Positions 44,617-52,620 of a stretch of 64,000 bases of DNA are shown here, one piece after another. Location of the stretch: positions 24,004-88,003 of the forward strand of contig CAJUAL010000009.1 in NCBI GenBank assembly GCA_910584405.1, in the 5' to 3' direction. The position numbers and the translations under genes were made by a program. Below the pieces are notes generated by a model. It saw nothing but the letters and a program-made list of their open reading frames with translations, searched no databases and was not told the origin of the DNA. Positions within the stretch are counted from its first letter, which is position 1, and every line of letters begins with the position of its first letter. This DNA is from an uncultured Vampirovibrio sp. (lineage in GTDB: Bacteria; Cyanobacteriota; Vampirovibrionia; Gastranaerophilales; Gastranaerophilaceae).

Positions 44617-45138
44617 ATGGCAACAAAAGCATTTAAATCAGAAAAAATAGATGCTATAAAAGCAAAAATCGAAAAGGCGCAAGTTGCAGTTATCACTGAG
44701 TATCAAGGTCTTACTGTTGAAGATATCACAAAATTAAGACGTGAAATCCAAAAAACAGGCGGCGATTACATGGTTACAAAAAACACTTTGGCTAAAATCG
44801 CTGTTAAAGGTACCGAATACGAAGCATTAGCTGAAAAACTGACAGGTCCTATCGCTTTGGCTTTCGGTTTTGAAGATCCTGTAACTCCTGCTAAAGCTGT
44901 AGCTAAATTTATCAAAGAATCTAAAAAAGGTACTATTGTTGGTGCCGTATTAGACGGTAAATTACTTTCAGAAGCAGAAACAAAAGCGTTGGCAGAACTT
45001 CCTTCAAAAGAAGAACTTTTTGCAAAAATGCTTGGATCTATCAACTCACCGGCATCTGGTATCGTTGGATCTATCAATGCAGTTATGTCACAACTTACAA
45101 GAGCTATGGCAGCTGTTAGAGATCAAAAAGCTGCTTAA
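44617..45138 (+). CDS. rplJ: 50S ribosomal protein L10
   Basis: Stalk base protein that holds L7/L12 dimers and binds its own leader. 173 aa. N-terminal KSEKIDAIKAKIEKAQVAVITEYQGLTVEDITKLRREIQ and VTKNTLAKIAVKGT are typical; the C-terminal helix (about 140-173) would carry L7/L12. It has a strong SD (AAGGAG). The upstream neighbours rplK and rplA are missing here; the operon begins with rplJ behind the L10 leader. Confidence 0.96.
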   Translation: MATKAFKSEKIDAIKAKIEKAQVAVITEYQGLTVEDITKLRREIQKTGGDYMVTKNTLAKIAVKGTEYEALAEKLTGPIALAFGFEDPVTPAKAVAKFIKESKKGTIVGAVLDGKLLSEAETKALAELPSKEELFAKMLGSINSPASGIVGSINAVMSQLTRAMAAVRDQKAA

Positions 45139-45212
45139 TGCAGTATAAATTAAGCCTTTGCGCTTAAAAATTTAAAATAGTACACAAAAAAAATTAATAA
45201 AGGAGAAAAACA

Positions 45213-45584
45213 ATGAGTGTAGAATCAATCTTAGAATCAATTGAAAAATTAACATTATTAGAAGCAGCTGAATTAGTTAAAGCTATGGAAGAAAAATTCG
45301 GTGTTTCTGCAGCAGCTCCAGTAGCAGTTGCAGCAGCTCCTGCAGCAGCAGCTCCGGCTGAAGATGCTGACGCTGAAGTTTCTGTTGTATTAGCTTCAGT
45401 TCCTGCTGATAAGAAAATCGCTGTATTAAAAGAAGTTAGAACTTTAACAGGTTTAGGCTTGAAAGAAGCTAAAGACTTAGTTGAAGCTGCTCCTAAAGCA
45501 GTTAAAGAAGGCATCAAAAAAGAAGAAGCTGCTGAAATCAAGAAAACTCTTGAAGCTGCTGGTGCTGTTGTTGAAATCAAATAG
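45213..45584 (+). CDS. rplL: 50S ribosomal protein L7/L12
   Basis: Stalk protein that recruits translation factors. 123 aa. The N-terminal dimerisation domain (SILESIEKLTLLEAAELVKAMEEKFG), an Ala/Pro/Val-rich hinge (about 34-54) and the C-terminal domain starting KKIAVLKEVRTLTGLGLKEA are complete. It follows rplJ by 74 nt with SD AAAGGAG, and a strong terminator follows. rpoB is not downstream. Confidence 0.97.
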   Translation: MSVESILESIEKLTLLEAAELVKAMEEKFGVSAAAPVAVAAAPAAAAPAEDADAEVSVVLASVPADKKIAVLKEVRTLTGLGLKEAKDLVEAAPKAVKEGIKKEEAAEIKKTLEAAGAVVEIK

Positions 45585-45611
45585 TTTGATTAGCAATTTA
45601 AACTTTTTTAA

Positions 45612-45645
45612 AAAGGGCGGTCAGAAATCTGACCGCCCTTTATTT
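45612..45645 (+). terminator. Terminator of rplJ-rplL
   Basis: Perfect 14-bp hairpin AAAGGGCGGTCAGA / TCTGACCGCCCTTT with an AA loop and T-rich tail. Confidence 0.92.
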
Positions 45646-45713
45646 GATTTTTGAACATTGCCGTGATATTATAAACTTGTAAGTAAGAAGATTATATGGA
45701 GCGTTAATCACCT

Positions 45714-46088
45714 ATGGATATGAACTTTTTATACGCAGGTATCGCGATTATGTTAATCATAATTCTGCGTGACTTCTTAAAAAAACGCTACGGATTTGAT
45801 ATGGACAGCATTGATGTTGCTAAATACGCAGCTAAACTAAAGCCTGTTAATAAATCCTCAACAATAAAAAGAACAACTGGTGGTAAAAAGCTTATACTTA
45901 TTGATGCAGGAGCCAACAAAGCAACGGTAATGGCGACAATAAGACAAATTACAGGCATTGATTACAATAGCGCAAAAACAATTGTTAATACAACTCCATC
46001 AGAAGTTTTGTCTAACGTTTCTGAAAAAGAAGCTGATTTAACAAAAAAAGCACTTGAGTTTGTAGGTGCAACTTTAGAAATTAAATAA
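45714..46088 (+). CDS. Membrane-anchored protein with an L7/L12 C-terminal-type domain
   Basis: 124 aa. A hydrophobic N-terminal segment (FLYAGIAIMLIIIL, about 4-17) is followed by basic residues, a linker, and from about residue 69 a region that aligns without gaps to the C-terminal domain of the rplL product one gene upstream: about 21 of 56 residues identical by hand count (for example IRQITG vs VRTLTG, and the ends ATLEIK vs AVVEIK). It lacks the L7/L12 dimerisation domain, so it is not a stalk copy. A role bringing translation factors or a related partner to the membrane is possible but unproven. It has its own region upstream (terminator before it) and terminator after it. Confidence 0.8.
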   Translation: MDMNFLYAGIAIMLIIILRDFLKKRYGFDMDSIDVAKYAAKLKPVNKSSTIKRTTGGKKLILIDAGANKATVMATIRQITGIDYNSAKTIVNTTPSEVLSNVSEKEADLTKKALEFVGATLEIK

Positions 46089-46101
46089 AAAATTTATATA
46101 A

Positions 46102-46139
46102 AAAAAGGCGGCGGTTAAAAATTTAACCGCCGCCTTTTT
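46102..46139. terminator. Bidirectional terminator between convergent genes
   Basis: Near-perfect 18-bp hairpin around GGCGGCGGTTAAA / TTTAACCGCCGCC with A runs on one side and T runs on the other, serving the L7/L12-CTD gene and the convergent 46149-46823 gene. Confidence 0.93.
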
Positions 46140-46148
46140 AACATCTTT

Positions 46149-46823
46149 TTATAATGATAAGACAAATCCGCCTTTATCAGCATTTTTCAAAGCTTCGCCA
46201 TCAATTTTTGCTCTTAAGTTTTTAATATACTTATAAACATAATCTCTTGGCAGGTCAAGCAGCGTAGCTAAATCTTTAGCATAAACAATTTTATTTTTGT
46301 GAGCTGCAAAGTAATCAAAAACCTTTTGTTCTCTATCAGTTAAAGCTTTTTTAAATACAACTCTGACTTCATCTCTAACAACATCACCTGTTTTAGTATC
46401 AGAAAGAACTTCTTCTTTCACGGCTTTAATAGTTTTTTCAGATTTTTTAGGAGTTGATTTTGGTTTAACAGCTTTTACCGCAGAAACTTTTTTCTCAGAA
46501 GATTCTTTTTCCTTTTTAACCGCTTGTTTTTCAACTTTTGGTTCATCTATTTTAAGACTTTGTGCTGAGAACGGAGAAATATAAAGTTCTTTTTCTTTTT
46601 CATAAGCTCTATCTGCAATAGCACTTAAACGTTCGACTTTAGAATTCCAACTTGGCAATTCAGAAATAACAGGTTTACCGTGCAAAACTATATCAATAAG
46701 ATCGTTAGTTTCTTTTTTTTCTTCAACTTTTTTCCCTAATCTCGCAGCAAATTCCTCTAATGTAATTTTTTCTAATGAACTTCTCCATTGTTTTATCTCT
46801 TCTTTGCTCAGATATTCAGACAT
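46149..46823 (-). CDS. Unrecognised protein with C-terminal winged-helix-like domain
   Basis: 224 aa. The N-terminal 85 residues are helical (EIKQWRSSLEKITLEEFAARLGKKVEEK). A Lys/Ser-rich linker (about 105-150) leads to a C-terminal domain FKKALTDREQKVFDYFAAHKNKIVYAKDLATLLDLPRDYVYKYIKNLRAKI, whose helix-turn-helix and following wing suggest DNA binding. It could be a lineage-specific regulator. No family name can be given. Confidence 0.7.
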   Translation of the reverse strand: MSEYLSKEEIKQWRSSLEKITLEEFAARLGKKVEEKKETNDLIDIVLHGKPVISELPSWNSKVERLSAIADRAYEKEKELYISPFSAQSLKIDEPKVEKQAVKKEKESSEKKVSAVKAVKPKSTPKKSEKTIKAVKEEVLSDTKTGDVVRDEVRVVFKKALTDREQKVFDYFAAHKNKIVYAKDLATLLDLPRDYVYKYIKNLRAKIDGEALKNADKGGFVLSL

Positions 46824-46935
46824 TCATTATCTCCTTAAAACTATTCCTAAATATATCCGTTTATTAACTTTAATTTAGCATAAACCATGCTCCATGACTC
46901 AAAATGTTTCGTAACGTAAATTTTTATTTATTTTG

Positions 46936-47769
46936 TTAACTCTCAAGCATTCTGGTATTGATTTTTCCGAATTTGGCAGACAAATTATCAATAAAATGGA
47001 TTATATATAACTCAGGTTCCAAGTCTTTTTGGTTTAAATCTATAATTGCACCCCACTCAGCTCTACCGTGGTGTGCGGCAATCATTTTTGCAACCATTTT
47101 AAATCCTGCAGTCATACAAACGCTAAACCCGTATTGAGAGTGAGAAATCCATTCTTCACGGAAATTCGGAGTATAATCTATTAAACCTGTTTCAGTATCA
47201 ACCGTATATTCAAAAATTTTACCGAAATCGTGCAATAAACAAGCCGCATAAACTTCATCTTCATTCAATTTATACTTAAAGTTTGCCATATTAAGCTCCG
47301 CAAACTCAGCACATTCAACGGTATGAACCAGCAATCCGCCGATATAATTGTGGTGCATGAGTTTTGCCGCCGGTTTTATTTTAAATTCCTGTTCATATTT
47401 TTCAAATTGAGAAGCAACAAAGGTTCTTAATTTTTCATCTTGAATCTTTGAAATATATGATTGAAGTTTAGCCCAATATTTTTCGATTTCAGAGGTTTCT
47501 AGCCCCAGTTTTGATTCTTTAACAAGTTCAAGAGCTGATACAAGACAATTATTAAACTTTTCGTTAAAACTTGCAGAAACTATTCTGACTAAATTACCAG
47601 TTCTAAAAATCTTACTATCAAAACGATTTAGAGTTTCTTCCCACAAAATACAGTTCAAAACGGTATCATCAACAGTATTTTTAAGCTGTAATTTACCCAT
47701 TTTTGTACCGGCTTTTGTATCACCGATTGAAAATATAACAACTTCATATAAGTCTTCTGTGTTGAACAT
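46936..47769 (-). CDS. OB-fold plus HD-domain phosphohydrolase (YhaM-like 3'-5' exoribonuclease)
   Basis: 277 aa. The N-terminal third resembles an OB-fold nucleic-acid-binding domain (KMGKLQLKNTVDDTVLNCILWEE). The HD domain has HHNYIGGLLVHTVECAEFAE, the core LLHDFGKIFEY (His-Asp pair near 169-170), then HSQYGF and AAHHGRAEWGA. This domain order and length are those of the YhaM/Cbf1 family. It begins 2 nt after the ilvC stop and is likely co-transcribed with it. Confidence 0.85.
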   Translation of the reverse strand: MFNTEDLYEVVIFSIGDTKAGTKMGKLQLKNTVDDTVLNCILWEETLNRFDSKIFRTGNLVRIVSASFNEKFNNCLVSALELVKESKLGLETSEIEKYWAKLQSYISKIQDEKLRTFVASQFEKYEQEFKIKPAAKLMHHNYIGGLLVHTVECAEFAELNMANFKYKLNEDEVYAACLLHDFGKIFEYTVDTETGLIDYTPNFREEWISHSQYGFSVCMTAGFKMVAKMIAAHHGRAEWGAIIDLNQKDLEPELYIIHFIDNLSAKFGKINTRMLES

Positions 47770-47771
47770 AA

Positions 47772-48797
47772 TTAATTCCTATCCTTATTTATAATCTTGT
47801 CTTCCTGACCCCAAACAAAAGATGAACGAATTTCTTCTCCTGTTTTTTCTATCGGGTGAGAAGCATTTTCTTCTCTTAATGCGTTAAACTTATGGCAGCC
47901 TGAAGCCATTTCAGTTGTAAATTCGTCCGCAAACTTACCTGATTGAATATCTTTTAAGATTTCTCTCATAGCATTTTTAGAGGCTTCCCCGATAACTTTA
48001 GGACCACGCGTCATATCACCGTATTCTGCAGTATTTGAAATTGAATATCTCATATCTGCCAAACCGCCTTGGTTAACCAAATCAATAATAAGTTTCATTT
48101 CATGAAGGACTTCAAAATAAGCCATGTGAGGAGAATATCCTGCTTCTGTCAGGACTTCAAAACCTGCTTTCATTAAAGCAGAAACACCGCCGCAAATTAC
48201 AGCCTGTTCACCAAACAAATCGGTTTCTGTTTCTTCCTTAAAAGTTGTTTCAATAATACCTGCACGACCTGCTCCAATTGCTGAGGCGTAAGATAATGAA
48301 ACATCTTTAGAATCACCTGTCGGGTCCTGATAAATTGCAATCAAAGACGGAACACCTTTTCCTTCTTCATATTGGCTTCTTACCGTATGCCCCGGACCTT
48401 TTGGTGCAACCATAATAACATTTATATCAGCAGGCGGTACAATTTTTTTGTAATGAATATTGAATCCGTGAGAAAACATCAAATACTGACCTGAACGCAT
48501 ATTTGGCTTAATCTGTTCTTCATAAACTTTTGCCTGCAATTCATCAGGAATCAAAACTTGAACAATATCAGCCCATTTTACGGCATCTTCAATAGACATA
48601 GTCTTAAATCCGTAGTTTTTAGCTTTAACATCAGACTTGCCGCCTTGTCTTAAACCTAAAACAACCTCACAACCTGAATCTCTCAAATTCATAGATTGAC
48701 CGTAACCTTGAGAGCCAAAACCTATTACTGCAATCTTTTTAGTTTTAATTAAATCTTGATTAATATCTTTATCAAGATAAATTTTTAAATTATCCAT
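47772..48797 (-). CDS. ilvC: Ketol-acid reductoisomerase
   Basis: Second step of valine, leucine and isoleucine synthesis: isomerises and reduces acetolactate with NADPH. From ATG 48797 (MDNLKIYLDKD), with GAGG 6 nt upstream; TTG 48803 is less likely. About 341 aa, class I size. N-terminal IGFGSQGYGQSMNLRDSG is the dinucleotide motif. Metal ligands are in DLFGEQAVICGG (near 188-199) and the C-terminal domain has LHEMKLIIDLVNQGGLADMR and YSISNTAEYGD. ilvB/N and ilvD are not in the window. Confidence 0.96.
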   Translation of the reverse strand: MDNLKIYLDKDINQDLIKTKKIAVIGFGSQGYGQSMNLRDSGCEVVLGLRQGGKSDVKAKNYGFKTMSIEDAVKWADIVQVLIPDELQAKVYEEQIKPNMRSGQYLMFSHGFNIHYKKIVPPADINVIMVAPKGPGHTVRSQYEEGKGVPSLIAIYQDPTGDSKDVSLSYASAIGAGRAGIIETTFKEETETDLFGEQAVICGGVSALMKAGFEVLTEAGYSPHMAYFEVLHEMKLIIDLVNQGGLADMRYSISNTAEYGDMTRGPKVIGEASKNAMREILKDIQSGKFADEFTTEMASGCHKFNALREENASHPIEKTGEEIRSSFVWGQEDKIINKDRN

Positions 48798-48881
48798 AAT
48801 CAACCTCGATTCCCTTCTGTAGTTTTATTTTATCACAAAGAAGGACTTGCACAAGGTTATTAAAATGATTATAATGTACTT

Positions 48882-49856
48882 ATGCAAATAAGAAGATTGA
48901 CGTATTTTGATTACAGAAAGCTGAAAAAACTTGTATCCTATCTGTGTACAGACGATAACGACAAACTTGCAAAATCCATAATGGAAGAACCTGTCGGGTT
49001 TTTAAATGCAATAATGCCGCTTTCTTTAAAATTCAAATCTGAATCATTTATTCTTGTTGATAAAAAAGAGATTCTGGGGTTAATAACAATTACTACAACT
49101 CCGGGAAATCCTCATAAAATTAATATTACAAGACTTATTTTTAAAGAAAATCTTTATGAAATCGGGAAACAACTTGTTGATTTTGTTGTTCAAAAATTTG
49201 GTTCAAAAGGAGCTTTATCGTTTTCGGTTATAATAGATGAATGCCATGATGAATTATTTAATTTATTTATAAACGGCTGCGGTTTCAGGCAGTGCGCCTC
49301 TGAAACACTATGGAAAACAGAAAAACCAATTCCTGAAAAATCAGACCTTCGCTGGCGTTATGCCAAAGATTCTGATGCTAAAAAGGTCGCTCAGCTGTAT
49401 AATTCTGAGCTTATAAATATGTACAAACCTTCTTTGCAAAGATATGAAAAAGAATTTCAGGAAGTATTTTTTAAAGGACTCACTGATGTTTATAAAATGC
49501 GCTATGTTATCGAAGATGAAAATAATATTCTTGCCTATTTTTCAATAACAACAAGTGATAACCTGAATTACATCTTGGATATGACCATAAACAGCGGATA
49601 TGAAATTGATTATAACAAAATTATTAACATTATGCTTTGTGAGATTGCGGGCAAAAAACGAGCATTTTACCCACTTATAAAACAGAAAAAATATGTTAAA
49701 AACTCCGAAAAATTTGGAGAATTTCTTCAATCACAAGGTTACAAACCCATTCAAACTCAGCAAATCCTTGTAAAAGATTTTTACAAACCGATAAAAGAAG
49801 AATCCGCTAACTGGAAAGTGTTTATACTCGGTGAAAACCAGGTAACACAAGGGTAA
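48882..49856 (+). CDS. Probable GNAT-like protein of unknown substrate
   Basis: 324 aa. The first half (about 1-140) has strands and helices like a GNAT fold (IRRLTYFDYRKLKKLV, ESFILVDKKEILGLITITTT), and the second half repeats a similar plan (LRWRYAKDSDAKKVAQLYNSEL, VIEDENNILAYFSITTS). No acetyl-CoA P-loop of type QxxGxG/A is clear, so one or both halves may be degenerate. It stands alone, divergent from ilvC. Low-certainty family call. Confidence 0.6.
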   Translation: MQIRRLTYFDYRKLKKLVSYLCTDDNDKLAKSIMEEPVGFLNAIMPLSLKFKSESFILVDKKEILGLITITTTPGNPHKINITRLIFKENLYEIGKQLVDFVVQKFGSKGALSFSVIIDECHDELFNLFINGCGFRQCASETLWKTEKPIPEKSDLRWRYAKDSDAKKVAQLYNSELINMYKPSLQRYEKEFQEVFFKGLTDVYKMRYVIEDENNILAYFSITTSDNLNYILDMTINSGYEIDYNKIINIMLCEIAGKKRAFYPLIKQKKYVKNSEKFGEFLQSQGYKPIQTQQILVKDFYKPIKEESANWKVFILGENQVTQG

Positions 49857-49896
49857 ACAAAGGGCGGTGGAACTATTAGTCCCACCGCCCTTTGTT
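49856..49896. terminator. Bidirectional terminator between convergent genes
   Basis: AACAAAGGGCGGTGG (49856-49870) and CCACCGCCCTTTGTT (49882-49896) form a perfect 15-bp stem with an 11-nt loop, between the GNAT-like gene and gltX. Confidence 0.92.
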
Positions 49897-49908
49897 AAAA
49901 TTAATTCC

Positions 49909-51372
49909 TTATTTAATAGCTTTATTTGCTCTATATAAAGATGTGTCTTTCCCTAAAATTTCAAGGATTCCGACCATATCAGCTCCGCAAGTTCTTCCTG
50001 TAATAGCGGCTCTGATTGCCCACATTGTAACTTTAGGTTTAACACCTTTTTCTTTCCAATCAGCTCTAAATTGAGCTAAAACTTCGTGAAGATTTTCTTC
50101 TGTCCAATCCCAATCTTTTGCTCTTTCAACAAAATCTTTCAAAACATCTTGAGCAGTTTCGGTATCAAGAGTTCCTGTTTGGGTTTCTGGCTGAATTTCA
50201 ACATCTTTTCCGAAGAAATAAGGAACAGCATCGGTAATATCTGAAAGCAATGTCAACGGTTCTCTTGTTATTTCAACCATTTTTGTATACTGTTCATCTG
50301 TTAACTCGTCTAAATTATATTGAGTTAAGTATGGTTTTAACATTTCTTTCAACTCTTCCATTGGAAGCATTTTTATATAATGACTGTTCATCCATTTTAA
50401 TTTGTCGTATTCAAAAATTGAATTAGAAGATGAAATTTCACCGATTCTAAAGTCTTGAGCAATAGCATCAACAGGCTTGATTTCTTCTCCATCTGACGGA
50501 GCCCAGCCTAAAAGCGCTACAAAGTTAATTAAAGCATCTGTCAAATAACCTTGTTTAACAAAATCTGATACGGCAGTAGCACCATGGCGTTTTGATAATT
50601 TACTTCTGTCAGGTGCTAAAATCATACCTAAGTGACCAAATTTCGGAACTTCTAATCCTAAAGCTTCAAAAATCAATATTTGTTTATAGGTATTAGAAAT
50701 ATGATCTTCTCCACGAATAATATGAGAAATTTTCATCAAAGCATCATCAATTACAACTGCGAAGTTATATGTTGGTGCTCCGTTAGATTTTTGGATTACA
50801 AAGTCGCCTAAAAGGTCTGTATCCATATGTAATTTACCTTTTACAAGGTCTTCAAATTCTAATATAGAAGAATCATGAAAAGCTTTTTGAGCTTTTGCAA
50901 TATTGAATCTGATTGCAGGTTTTCTGCCTTCAGCTCTTAATTTAGCTTTTTCTTCTTCTGTTAAATTTTCACACTTTTTAGAATAAACATAAGCTCTTTT
51001 TTCAGCAGTTGCCTGAGCTTTTTCTTCTTCAAGTTCTTCCGGTGTACAGAAACATTCATATGCAAACCCTGAATCTAAAAGCTGTTGAACATATTTCGGG
51101 TAAATATCGAAACGTTCTGATTGTGTATAAGGTCCGTATGGTCCACCAACATCAGGACCTTCATCCCAGTTCAAACCTAAAGCTTTTAAACTGTCAAAAA
51201 TATTATCAATATATTCCTGAGAAGTTCTTTCGGCATCTGTATCTTCAATTCTTAGAATAAATTTACCGTTATTTTTCTTTGCGAATAAAAAATTAAATAA
51301 AGCTGTACGTGCCGTACCAACGTGTAAGTTACCGCTTGGTGACGGAGCTATTCTGACTCTTACTTCTGACAT
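49909..51372 (-). CDS. gltX: Glutamyl-tRNA synthetase
   Basis: Class I aminoacyl-tRNA synthetase, 487 aa. The HIGH-type motif is PSGNLHVGTARTALFN (about 11-26) and the KMSKS-type motif is DRSKLSKRHGATAVSDF (about 251-267). EDTDAERTSQEY and the FLG-like RAKDWDWTEENLHEVL region of the anticodon-binding domain are present. With gatC in the window, the organism may use the Glu-tRNA(Gln) amidation route, in which case a non-discriminating enzyme would be needed; discrimination cannot be judged here. Confidence 0.96.
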   Translation of the reverse strand: MSEVRVRIAPSPSGNLHVGTARTALFNFLFAKKNNGKFILRIEDTDAERTSQEYIDNIFDSLKALGLNWDEGPDVGGPYGPYTQSERFDIYPKYVQQLLDSGFAYECFCTPEELEEEKAQATAEKRAYVYSKKCENLTEEEKAKLRAEGRKPAIRFNIAKAQKAFHDSSILEFEDLVKGKLHMDTDLLGDFVIQKSNGAPTYNFAVVIDDALMKISHIIRGEDHISNTYKQILIFEALGLEVPKFGHLGMILAPDRSKLSKRHGATAVSDFVKQGYLTDALINFVALLGWAPSDGEEIKPVDAIAQDFRIGEISSSNSIFEYDKLKWMNSHYIKMLPMEELKEMLKPYLTQYNLDELTDEQYTKMVEITREPLTLLSDITDAVPYFFGKDVEIQPETQTGTLDTETAQDVLKDFVERAKDWDWTEENLHEVLAQFRADWKEKGVKPKVTMWAIRAAITGRTCGADMVGILEILGKDTSLYRANKAIK

Positions 51373-51500
51373 AATAATATCCTTCTTTCTTATTTATATT
51401 CAGCAATTTAAGGATATCACGAGGGGGTACAAATATCAAGTAGGGGGTAAGGGGTAAATGTATTGGGTATCGGTAAATCTTTGCTCGGTTCACATTAGCA

Positions 51501-51535
51501 TTGATAGACTCCGGGTCAAAACCCGAAGTGACATA
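51501..51535. repeat. Possible REP-like palindrome
   Basis: CGGGT-CAAA-ACCCG (51512-51525) within GACTCCGGGTCAAAACCCGA resembles short intergenic palindromes of the CCGGG-TCAA-CCCGG type known in other bacteria. It lies in the 258-bp gap between gltX and a prepilin gene, which also holds several G-rich stretches (51423-51458) but no gene. Confidence 0.3.
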
Positions 51536-51544
51536 GTAAAATAC

Positions 51545-51575
51545 AAAAAGCGGAACAAACGAATGTTTGTTCCGC
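51545..51575 (-). terminator. Terminator of the 51631 prepilin gene
   Basis: GCGGAACAAAC (51550-51560), loop GAAT, GTTTGTTCCGC (51565-51575): a perfect 11-bp stem with a T run on the minus strand (51545-51549). Confidence 0.88.
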
Positions 51576-51630
51576 CTCAAATATTTCTCCTTCTATGCTG
51601 AAATACTTACGTATTCAACAAGTCCGAGGA

Positions 51631-52371
51631 CTATTTAGAAGTTGTTAATACATATTTAGCAGCTGCTGAAGCAGGTTCTACGGTTGCATCGTGGAAGAAG
51701 ATAGGGAAGATATCTGTCATGTGGTTAGCATCGTTTTTAACTGCACATGGAGTTGTAACATCTTGAGCATCTTTTGTTGCATCTGAACAAGAAACTTCTC
51801 TGTTAGGTAATGTTGCACCGTTTACGTCGATAAAACCTAAACATTCAGGGTGAGTTGTATAAATATATGTTTTAGTTAATTGTTGTCCGATTGGAAGTTC
51901 GCAACCTTGAGCATCTTTGTTAAATGCAACGATTGAACCATCAGCTAAAGTATATGCATAATAAGCTTCAGCATCGGCTTTTGTTAAAGCTGAAGTTGTC
52001 TTAATAGCATAAGCTTCTTCTGCACCGTTGTTACTACGTTTAATATTTGTAACAGCACCTTGGTAAGTTTGACCGGTTAATGTACCGTTCAAAATTGCAC
52101 AGAATGACATTACTGATTCCGGGTGATGACCTGCATCTGTAGCTACTGTACCTGTACATTTTTCTGTTGTACCAGCATAGTCAAAGTCATATTGTGCTTG
52201 TGACATTAAACCTGCTTGATTTAATGTTGAAATTGATTTCTTAAATTGTGATCTGAACTTAGCTCCGTTTGTGTTTGCAATCAATGTAGGAATTGTCATT
52301 GCAGCTACAACACCAATGATACCTAAAGTGATCAATACTTCTGCCAAAGTAAAACCGAATCTTTTTGTCAT
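51631..52371 (-). CDS. Prepilin-like protein, candidate major pilin
   Basis: 246 aa. The leader MTKRFG is cut before FTLAEVLITLGIIGVVAAMTIP. The C-terminal domain has paired Cys (CTGTVATDAGH; CAILNGT; CELPIG; CLGFIDVNGATLPNREVSC) and ends with HDATVEPASAAAKYVLTTSK. It is a close paralogue of the 55785-56540 gene. It has a good SD (AAAGGTG), an isolated 249-bp upstream region and its own terminator, and its codon use is smooth, so it may be the most highly expressed of the pilins in this window; that is inference. Confidence 0.87.
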   Translation of the reverse strand: MTKRFGFTLAEVLITLGIIGVVAAMTIPTLIANTNGAKFRSQFKKSISTLNQAGLMSQAQYDFDYAGTTEKCTGTVATDAGHHPESVMSFCAILNGTLTGQTYQGAVTNIKRSNNGAEEAYAIKTTSALTKADAEAYYAYTLADGSIVAFNKDAQGCELPIGQQLTKTYIYTTHPECLGFIDVNGATLPNREVSCSDATKDAQDVTTPCAVKNDANHMTDIFPIFFHDATVEPASAAAKYVLTTSK

Positions 52372-52528
52372 AATTTTTTCACCTTTCTTTAAATAAGTTT
52401 AACTTATAATACGCTTTACATCTTGATTATATTACTATTTTTTTTAAAATCTGTCAACCATTTGAATGATTTTTAGATTATTATATAAATAATAAACCCA
52501 AATTAACTAGTAAAATAACATTAATTAC

Positions 52529-52558
52529 AAAAAACTAATCCTTAAGGATTAGTTTTTT
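52529..52558 (-). terminator. Terminator of the GH13 gene
   Basis: AAAACTAATCC-TTAA-GGATTAGTTTT with A runs on the left and T runs on the right, 62 nt beyond the GH13 stop. Nearly symmetric, so it could act in both directions. Confidence 0.85.
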
Positions 52559-52620
52559 ATTCTTCAAATCGTTAAAATTAGCATTATTATTACACTTTAG
52601 ACTTTGTAAATAATTGTAAA

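Noticed and set aside
45194..45580. Long Ala/Ser-rich open frame on the minus strand over rplL
   Set aside because: Mirror of the Ala/Glu-rich rplL codons; no SD or family signal, and rplL is certain. The same holds for the minus-strand frame over rplJ (44766-45077).
51329..51580. Open frame on the minus strand between gltX and the prepilin
   Set aside because: It overlaps the gltX start, has no SD and its sequence covers the terminator and palindrome region.
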